The notes below the pieces were generated by a model. It was not told the DNA's origin. It saw only the letters and a list, made by a program, of their open reading frames with translations, and did not search any database. A stretch of DNA of 64,000 bases. It comes from Thermus antranikianii DSM 12462 (GTDB taxonomy: Bacteria > Deinococcota > Deinococci > Deinococcales > Thermaceae). Positions 59,104 to 64,000 of the stretch are shown piece by piece; the first letter of the stretch is position 1; the number at the start of each line of letters is the position of its first letter. The stretch lies in contig NZ_AUIW01000001.1 in the NCBI RefSeq assembly GCF_000423905.1, forward strand, positions 62,001-126,000, written 5' to 3'. The position numbers were made by a program, and so were the translations under genes.

Positions 59104-60669
59104 ATGGCCGATAACGCCAAGCTTATCCTGGATGAGCTACTGGCTGAGCTGGAGGAAAGGCGGAAAAGGATCCTTCTCGGCGGGGGAGAGGAACGCATCC
59201 GCAAGCAGCACCAGCAGGGAAAGCTCACCGCCCGGGAGCGAATAGACTACCTTTTGGACCCGGGAAGCTTTGTGGAACTCATGCCTTTCGCCGAGCACCT
59301 GGAAACCGGCCTCATGGAGGGGATTGAGGCTCCAGCCGACGGGGTGGTGACCGGCTACGGCACCATCGGGGGCCGTTTGGTCTTCGTCTTCAGCCAGGAC
59401 TTCACTGTCCTAGGCGGCTCCTTGGGCAAGATGCATGGGCGCAAGATCGCAAGCCTCATGGACCTGGCGGCCAAGGTGGGGGCTCCCATCATCGGCCTTA
59501 ACGACTCCGCCGGGGCCCGCATCCAGGAGGGAGTGGATAGCCTCTCCGGGTACGGGGAGGTCTTCTACCGCAACGCCATCTACTCCGGGGTGGTGCCCCA
59601 GATCTCCGCCATCCTGGGGCCCTGCGCCGGGGGAGCGGTCTATAGCCCTGCCATGACCGACTTCATCCTCATGAGCCGGGGGACCAGCTACATGTTCATC
59701 ACCGGCCCCGAGGTGATCAAGAGCGTGACCCGGGAGGAGGTGAGCTTTGAGGAGTTGGGCGGGGCGGACGTGCACATGGAGAAAAGCGGGGTGGCCCACC
59801 TCGAGGGCCGAAACGACCAGGAGGTCCTGGACCTCATCAAGAAGCTTCTCTCTTACCTGCCCCAAAATAGCCGGGAAAAGCCCCCGGTGGTGGAACCCAA
59901 GGACGATCCCTTCCGCCCCACCCCGGAGATCCTGGACATCGTCCATCCCGATGCCAAAAGGCCTTACAACATGCACCAGGTGATCAGGACCCTCCTGGAC
60001 GATGGGGAGTTTTTGGAAATCCAGCCTGGCTTCGCCAGGAACATCATCGTGGGCTTAGGCCGGCTTGGCGGCTACCCCGTGGGGGTGGTGGCCAACAATC
60101 CCCGCTTCATGGCCGGGGCCTTGGACATCAACGCTTCCGACAAGGCCGCCCGCTTCATCCGCACCATGGATGCCTTCAACATCCCCATCCTCACCCTGGT
60201 GGATGTCACCGGATTCCTGCCCGGGGTGGCCCAGGAGCACGGGGGCATCATCCGCCATGGGGCCAAGATGCTCTTCGCCTACGCCGAGGCCACGGTGCCC
60301 AAGATCACCCTCATCGCCCGCAAGGCCTACGGCGGAGCCTACCTGGCCATGAACTCCAAGGACATGGGGGCGGACGTGGTCCTGGCCTGGCCCACGGCGG
60401 CGGTGGCGGTGATGGGGGCGGAGGGGGCCGCCAACATCATCTACCGGCGGGAGATCCAATCCTCCCCCAACCCCGAGGAAACCCGCCGCCGCAAGATCGA
60501 GGAGTACCGCCGGGCCTTTGACAACCCCTGGGTGGCCGCGGGTAGGGGGTACATTGACGATGTCATCGACCCCACCCACACCCGCCGCATCCTCTACCAG
60601 CACCTAAGAATGCTCTGGAACAAGAAGGAGGAGCGCCCCTTTAAGAAGCACGACAACATACCCCTTTAA
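59104..60669 (+). CDS. Acyl-CoA carboxylase carboxyltransferase (beta) subunit
   Basis: Transfers carboxyl from biotin to an acyl-CoA; propionyl-CoA or methylmalonyl-CoA is the most likely substrate. The 521-residue two-domain crotonase-fold protein has GGSLGKMHGRKIASLMDLA, GLNDSAGARIQEGVDSLSG, the oxyanion-hole segment GPCAGGAVYSPAMTD and VTGFLPGVAQEHGGIIRHGAK. A biotin carboxylase and biotin carrier subunit are not adjacent. Odd-chain fatty acid and aromatic breakdown elsewhere in the window would supply such substrates. The start at ATG 59104 has no strong ribosome site; TATCAT lies at 59089-59094. Confidence 0.92.
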   Translation: MADNAKLILDELLAELEERRKRILLGGGEERIRKQHQQGKLTARERIDYLLDPGSFVELMPFAEHLETGLMEGIEAPADGVVTGYGTIGGRLVFVFSQDFTVLGGSLGKMHGRKIASLMDLAAKVGAPIIGLNDSAGARIQEGVDSLSGYGEVFYRNAIYSGVVPQISAILGPCAGGAVYSPAMTDFILMSRGTSYMFITGPEVIKSVTREEVSFEELGGADVHMEKSGVAHLEGRNDQEVLDLIKKLLSYLPQNSREKPPVVEPKDDPFRPTPEILDIVHPDAKRPYNMHQVIRTLLDDGEFLEIQPGFARNIIVGLGRLGGYPVGVVANNPRFMAGALDINASDKAARFIRTMDAFNIPILTLVDVTGFLPGVAQEHGGIIRHGAKMLFAYAEATVPKITLIARKAYGGAYLAMNSKDMGADVVLAWPTAAVAVMGAEGAANIIYRREIQSSPNPEETRRRKIEEYRRAFDNPWVAAGRGYIDDVIDPTHTRRILYQHLRMLWNKKEERPFKKHDNIPL

Positions 60670-60708
60670 GTTTCCGTTTTGCCCGCCGGACTAAAATGAG
60701 GCCAAACC

Positions 60709-61227
60709 ATGGTTCGGGTCTGGCTCAATCTTTCCCTGGCTTCCCTACAAGAAGCCTTGGCTGAGGCCCTTCGCACCCGGGGATTTCACGTGGAGGAACA
60801 TCCCTACACCGCCCAGGTGGGCCTGACAGAGGGGGTAAGGGAAGTCCCTCCACCCCCACCCCTTCCGGCGGTGGTGCTCCTTCGGAACCCGGAGCAAGCG
60901 GCCCAGGCCCTCAAGCAAGGGTATAGAGGGTACCTCTACCCGGACCAAGGCCTCGAGGTCCTCGCCAAAGCCCTAAACGCCGTGGCTCGAGGCGAGCTCT
61001 GGGCCGAGCGCCGCATGCTGGCTGGCTTGGTAGGGGAACCCAGCCCCCGCTTTACCCAGCGGGAAAAGGAGGTGGCCGCCCTGGCCGCCATGGGCCTCAG
61101 CAACAAGGAGATCGCCAAAGAACTCGGCATCTCCGAGCGCACGGTAAAGGCCCACCTATCGGCCATCTTTCAGAAGGCCGGTGTGAAGCGGCGGAGCCAG
61201 CTGGCCCAGATCCGGTTCCTTTCCTAG
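60709..61227 (+). CDS. LuxR/NarL-type DNA-binding protein with degenerate receiver
   Basis: A 172-residue regulator. The C-terminal helix-turn-helix is clear (FTQREKEVAALAAMGLSNKEIAKEL... ERTVKAHLSAIFQKAGVKRR). The N-terminal 100 residues have the length and pattern of a receiver (PAVVLLRNPEQAAQALKQGYRGYLYPDQ). They lack the acidic pocket and phosphorylatable Asp, so phosphorylation is unlikely. -10-like TAAAAT lies at 60692-60697. The next gene, a secreted lipoprotein, is a plausible target. Confidence 0.8.
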   Translation: MVRVWLNLSLASLQEALAEALRTRGFHVEEHPYTAQVGLTEGVREVPPPPPLPAVVLLRNPEQAAQALKQGYRGYLYPDQGLEVLAKALNAVARGELWAERRMLAGLVGEPSPRFTQREKEVAALAAMGLSNKEIAKELGISERTVKAHLSAIFQKAGVKRRSQLAQIRFLS

Positions 61228-61286
61228 GGGAAAACCCTACCAAGGAAGTAGTACCTTCTTTTTACAAGGCCTAGGGCAAAGGAGAG

Positions 61287-61315
61287 TTGTCAACAGATTA
61301 GAAGTGTCCTATCCT
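61287..61315 (+). promoter_or_regulatory. Promoter of the secreted lipoprotein gene
   Basis: TTGTCA (61287-61292) and TATCCT (61310-61315) are 17 bases apart, about as good a sigma-A promoter as any in the window. The leader of about 15 bases carries AGGAGGAGGA before ATG 61338. Confidence 0.65.
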
Positions 61316-61337
61316 GGCCCGAAAGGAGGAGGATTTT

Positions 61338-62903
61338 ATGTGGGCTAAGCCATCATGGTTTAAACTTGGAATCCCTCTCGGAACGCTCTTGCTCCTCGTT
61401 CTGTCCGCCTGTGGGGGACAGACTGGAGAGAGGTTGGGCCAGACCCTGAAACCAGCCTCCGCGGTAAGCGGGACGCCTGATCCCTACCCCATCTGGCAAT
61501 CAGGAAACGCCGACGCCGAATGCACTCAGGCTGGGGTGAGCTTTGATGGAGCCTACAAGGTCGACTCACCCACCAGCGGCACCTCCACCTACACCGTTGA
61601 TTCGTATGGTAACACCATCACCTTGACGCTCTCCAGCGATGGCAAGTACGTGGACTGGAGCTCCACCCTGGCCATGACCGCGGTGATCGTCAAGGGAGGG
61701 CCCGGGGCCAACGTCTACCGCTACGATCCCCCCGCCACCTCCGACACCGGCCTCCACGCCCCGCCCAACCAGAAGGGAACCATCCCCAAGGTCAGCCACG
61801 TGACCTTCTGCTTCCAGTACCGCTTGAAGGTAAGCAAGACGGCCGAAACCCATTACACCCGTCAGTACTTCTGGGAGATCCAGAAGACGGGGGACCAGAC
61901 GGAGCTCACCCTGAGCCACGGTCAAGTCTTCCCCGTGAACTACCAGGTGCGGGTGGGGGTCACGGGCTATGAGGAGCGGGACTTCGCCGTAAGCGGCACC
62001 ATCACCATAGAGAACAACACCCCGATCACCTTTGTGGTGCAAAGCGTTTCCGATGTGGTCACACCGAACATCGCCGCCAGCGTAAACTGTGGGGCCCTCC
62101 CCCACACCCTGGCCCCAGGTGGTAGCCTGACCTGCACCTATAGCGCCAACCTGCCCGACAAGACGAACCGCACCAACACCGCCACCGTCAACTACGTGCG
62201 CCAGGGACAGGACTGGGTGCGCACCGCAAGCGCCACCGCCCCGGTGACCTTCGGTGACCCCACCACGCTGGTGGACAACCAGGTGAACGTGACCGATGAC
62301 CGGTACGGCCCCCTGGGCACCGTGAGCGCAGGCGAAGCCCCCAAGACCTTCACCTACACCCTGGAAGTGGGGCCCTACGCATGCCAGGCCCAGGATATGT
62401 ACCACGCCTTCACCAACACCGCCACCCTCACCACCAACACCACCGGCACCGTAAGGTCCTCCAGCTGGACGGTTACGGTAAGGGTGCCCGCCTGCCCCAT
62501 GGGCTGCACCCTCACCCAGGGTTACTGGAAAACCCACACCGAATACGGTCCCGCCAAGCCCCGGGACGCCACCTGGGACCTTATCCTTCCTCGCGGTGAA
62601 GACTCCGACTTCTTCCAGTCCGAGAAGAACTACTACGAGGTTCTCTGGACCCCGCCCTCTGGCGGCAATCCCTACTACCAGCTGGCCCACCAGTACATCG
62701 CCGCCAAGCTGAACGTGCTGAAGGGAGCTTACGCTCCACCCGAGGTGCAGGCGGCCATTGCCTGGGCAGAAAACCAATTCTTTAACCTCTACCCACCCAG
62801 CTACAACTTCGGCAAGAGCCTCACCAACCAAGCCCGTTACTACGCGGGAATCCTGGGCCAGTACAACGAGGGCAGGATCGGCCCCGGGCACTGTAGCGAG
62901 TAA
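61338..62903 (+). CDS. Secreted lipoprotein with Ig-like repeats and a TQGYWKTH domain
   Basis: A 521-residue protein of unknown function. The N-terminus is a lipoprotein signal with lipobox LSAC (LLLVLSACGG), so the mature protein should be lipid-anchored. The middle is Thr/Val/Asn-rich beta-sheet sequence with repeat-like phrases (NTATVNYV, NTATLTTN), suggesting two or three Ig-like modules. The last 130 residues begin with CPMGCTLTQGYWKTH, a motif shared by many secreted bacterial proteins of unknown role. It has its own strong promoter and is followed by a palindromic terminator. I suspect surface or envelope function. Confidence 0.75.
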   Translation: MWAKPSWFKLGIPLGTLLLLVLSACGGQTGERLGQTLKPASAVSGTPDPYPIWQSGNADAECTQAGVSFDGAYKVDSPTSGTSTYTVDSYGNTITLTLSSDGKYVDWSSTLAMTAVIVKGGPGANVYRYDPPATSDTGLHAPPNQKGTIPKVSHVTFCFQYRLKVSKTAETHYTRQYFWEIQKTGDQTELTLSHGQVFPVNYQVRVGVTGYEERDFAVSGTITIENNTPITFVVQSVSDVVTPNIAASVNCGALPHTLAPGGSLTCTYSANLPDKTNRTNTATVNYVRQGQDWVRTASATAPVTFGDPTTLVDNQVNVTDDRYGPLGTVSAGEAPKTFTYTLEVGPYACQAQDMYHAFTNTATLTTNTTGTVRSSSWTVTVRVPACPMGCTLTQGYWKTHTEYGPAKPRDATWDLILPRGEDSDFFQSEKNYYEVLWTPPSGGNPYYQLAHQYIAAKLNVLKGAYAPPEVQAAIAWAENQFFNLYPPSYNFGKSLTNQARYYAGILGQYNEGRIGPGHCSE

Positions 62904-62918
62904 GCCTCAAACCCTCCC

Positions 62919-62948
62919 CATAACCCCCGCCCTAGGGCGGGGGTTATG
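62919..62948. terminator. 30-base perfect palindrome after the lipoprotein gene
   Basis: Bases 62919-62948 form a perfect palindrome with arms CATAACCCCCGCCC meeting at a central TA. It lies 15 bases after the stop codon. GC-rich stem, no U-tract immediately following. It may also overlap the upstream promoter region of the next gene (TATGCT at 62945-62950). Confidence 0.7.
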
Positions 62949-62959
62949 CTTATAAGCCG

Positions 62960-63634
62960 ATGATGGATCTTTCCTCATGGGATGCCTTCAAGCGGGAACT
63001 TACCGCCTGCACCCGCTGCCCGAGGCTGGTGGCCCACCGGGAAGAGGTGGGGCGGAAAAAGCGCCGCGCTTTCCAGGATTGGACCTACTGGGCCAGGCCC
63101 GTTCCCGGATTCGGGGACCCCCAGGCACGCCTGGTTCTCTTCGGCCTGGCCCCCGGGGCCCATGGTTCCAACCGCACGGGCCGGCCCTTCACCGGGGATG
63201 CCTCCGGAGCCTTCCTCTATCCCCTCCTCTACCAGGCGGGCCTCTCCAGCAAGCCGGAAAGCGAGCCCCACGACGACCTAAGGCTCTACGGAACCTACCT
63301 CACCGCCGCCGTGCGGTGCGCTCCCCCGGAGAACAAGCCCACCCGGGAAGAACTCCTGGCCTGTAGCGCCTGGACCCGGGTGGAGCTCGGGCTCCTTCGG
63401 GAGGCCAGGGTCTACCTGGCCTTGGGCCGCATCGCCCTCGAGGCCCTCCTGGACCACTTCGGCATGAAGAAGACCGCCCATCCCTTTTTCCACGGGGCCC
63501 ACTACCTCCTGCCGGATGGCCGCCACCTCCTGGCCAGCTACCACGTTTCCCGACAGAACACCCAGACGGGCAGGCTCACCCGGGAGATGTTCCTGGAAAT
63601 CCTACTAAAGGCTAAAGGCCTCGCCGGCCTTTAA
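62960..63634 (+). CDS. Family 5 uracil-DNA glycosylase (UDGb type)
   Basis: Removes uracil and related deaminated bases from DNA. The 224-residue protein has motif A GLAPGAHGSNRTGRPFTGD, in which the family 5 enzymes lack the usual polar catalytic residue, and motif B HVSRQNTQTGRLT. Cysteines in CTRCPRL (C17, C20) and AVRCAPP / LLACSAW fit the [4Fe-4S] ligands. ATG 62960 and 62963 are both possible starts. It converges on the polX gene with a 23-base overlap; both belong to base excision repair. Confidence 0.9.
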   Translation: MMDLSSWDAFKRELTACTRCPRLVAHREEVGRKKRRAFQDWTYWARPVPGFGDPQARLVLFGLAPGAHGSNRTGRPFTGDASGAFLYPLLYQAGLSSKPESEPHDDLRLYGTYLTAAVRCAPPENKPTREELLACSAWTRVELGLLREARVYLALGRIALEALLDHFGMKKTAHPFFHGAHYLLPDGRHLLASYHVSRQNTQTGRLTREMFLEILLKAKGLAGL

Positions 63635-64000
63635 GCCAGGCGGTAAGCTCCGGGTAGGAGAGCACGTTGAGCACGCGCTCAGGTCCTATCCAGGCCCTCT
63701 GCGCCGTGCCCACCGCAAGCTCCATGAAGCGCAGGTGCTCCGCCTGGTGGGCATCGGTGGAGAGGCTGATCCATAGGCCCATCCCGTAGGCCATGCGGGC
63801 CAGATCATCCGGGAGGTCCATGCGGTCGTAATACCCATCGATCTCCACCGCCACGCCCCGTTCCTTGGCCTTTTTAAACACCGCCTCCCAGTCCGCCTCA
63901 ACGGGCGCCCGCCTCCCGATGAGCCGGGCCGTGGGGTGGGCCAGCACGTGCACGAAGGGGTTTTCCAGGGCGCGCAGGATCCTTTTGGTCTGCTCGGTCT
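63612..64000 (-). CDS. polX: DNA polymerase X, C-terminal PHP domain (partial)
   Basis: Only the last 129 residues are in the window; the gene continues beyond the right edge. Visible are LAHPTARLIGRR, VAVEIDGYYDRMDLPDD and LSTDAHQAEHLRFMELAVG, the metal-binding end of the PHP phosphoesterase domain of bacterial family X polymerases. The frame is open through 64000 with sensible upstream residues (RILRALENPF). In Thermus this enzyme works in base excision repair with 3'-5' exonuclease activity, consistent with the neighbouring glycosylase. Confidence 0.9.
   Translation of the reverse strand, partial: TEQTKRILRALENPFVHVLAHPTARLIGRRAPVEADWEAVFKKAKERGVAVEIDGYYDRMDLPDDLARMAYGMGLWISLSTDAHQAEHLRFMELAVGTAQRAWIGPERVLNVLSYPELTAWLKGRRGL

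Overview
The window is a high-GC chromosomal segment from a Thermus species. Several proteins closely resemble known T. thermophilus proteins, including the long-chain acyl-CoA synthetase, the fused KipI-KipA protein, the PaaR-type repressor and a family 5 uracil-DNA glycosylase. Many genes overlap by 1-30 bases. Several have a -10 box 6-7 bases before the start codon, the usual layout of leaderless mRNAs in this phylum. I see no rRNA, tRNA, CRISPR array, insertion sequence or prophage.

Layout. 1-3751: an operon of cobalamin-independent enzymes, metE (its N-terminal part lies off the window) then class I ribonucleotide reductase nrdB and nrdA. 3877-4791: a Xer-type tyrosine recombinase. 4788-11713 (minus): an eight-gene acyl-CoA operon led by a TetR regulator (acyl-CoA dehydrogenase, serine hydrolase, two SDRs, MaoC hydratase, thioesterase, acyl-CoA synthetase). 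12064-18426 (plus): a Liv-type ABC transporter operon with an embedded acyl-CoA ligase. 18431-23047 (minus): a TAXI-TRAP transporter with a benzoylformate-decarboxylase-like enzyme. 23187-28595 (plus): the phenylacetate operon paaR-paaABCD-paaZ. 28615-33549: an HxlR regulator, bacterioferritin, and the nadC-vapBC-nadA-nadB cluster. 33771-38633: a thioredoxin-fold YyaL/DUF255 protein, a PaaJ-like thiolase and a KipI-KipA fusion. 38773-45021: an acyl-CoA dehydrogenase, then a minus-strand operon of class III aminotransferase, ABC-class ATPase and tungsten-type aldehyde oxidoreductase. 45110-51162: a ZnuA-like binding protein, galactokinase and a three-subunit formate-dehydrogenase-like cluster. 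51182-55577 (minus): a TRAP binding protein and a two-component pair with a large GAF/PAS kinase. 55691-58545: acyl-CoA dehydrogenase with etfB and etfA. 58608-64000: a small membrane protein, acyl-CoA carboxylase beta chain, a LuxR-type regulator with a secreted lipoprotein, family 5 UDG and the C-terminal end of DNA polymerase X.

How it fits together. Much of the window is one catabolic neighbourhood for fatty and aromatic acids: uptake (Liv ABC, TAXI-TRAP), activation (acyl-CoA ligases), ring attack (PaaABCD, PaaZ), beta-oxidation (dehydrogenases, hydratase, SDRs, thiolase), electron removal (ETF) and propionyl-CoA handling (carboxylase). The best evidence for coordination is in the DNA. 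Three promoters carry an exact match, and a fourth a one-mismatch match, to the operator I recall for the Thermus TetR repressor PfmR. The paaR promoter carries an exact match to the recalled PaaR operator. The most unusual parts are the aminotransferase-ATPase-aldehyde oxidoreductase operon, the toxin-antitoxin pair inside the NAD biosynthesis cluster, the cysteine-rich GAF kinase, and the zinc-ribbon tail on LivM.
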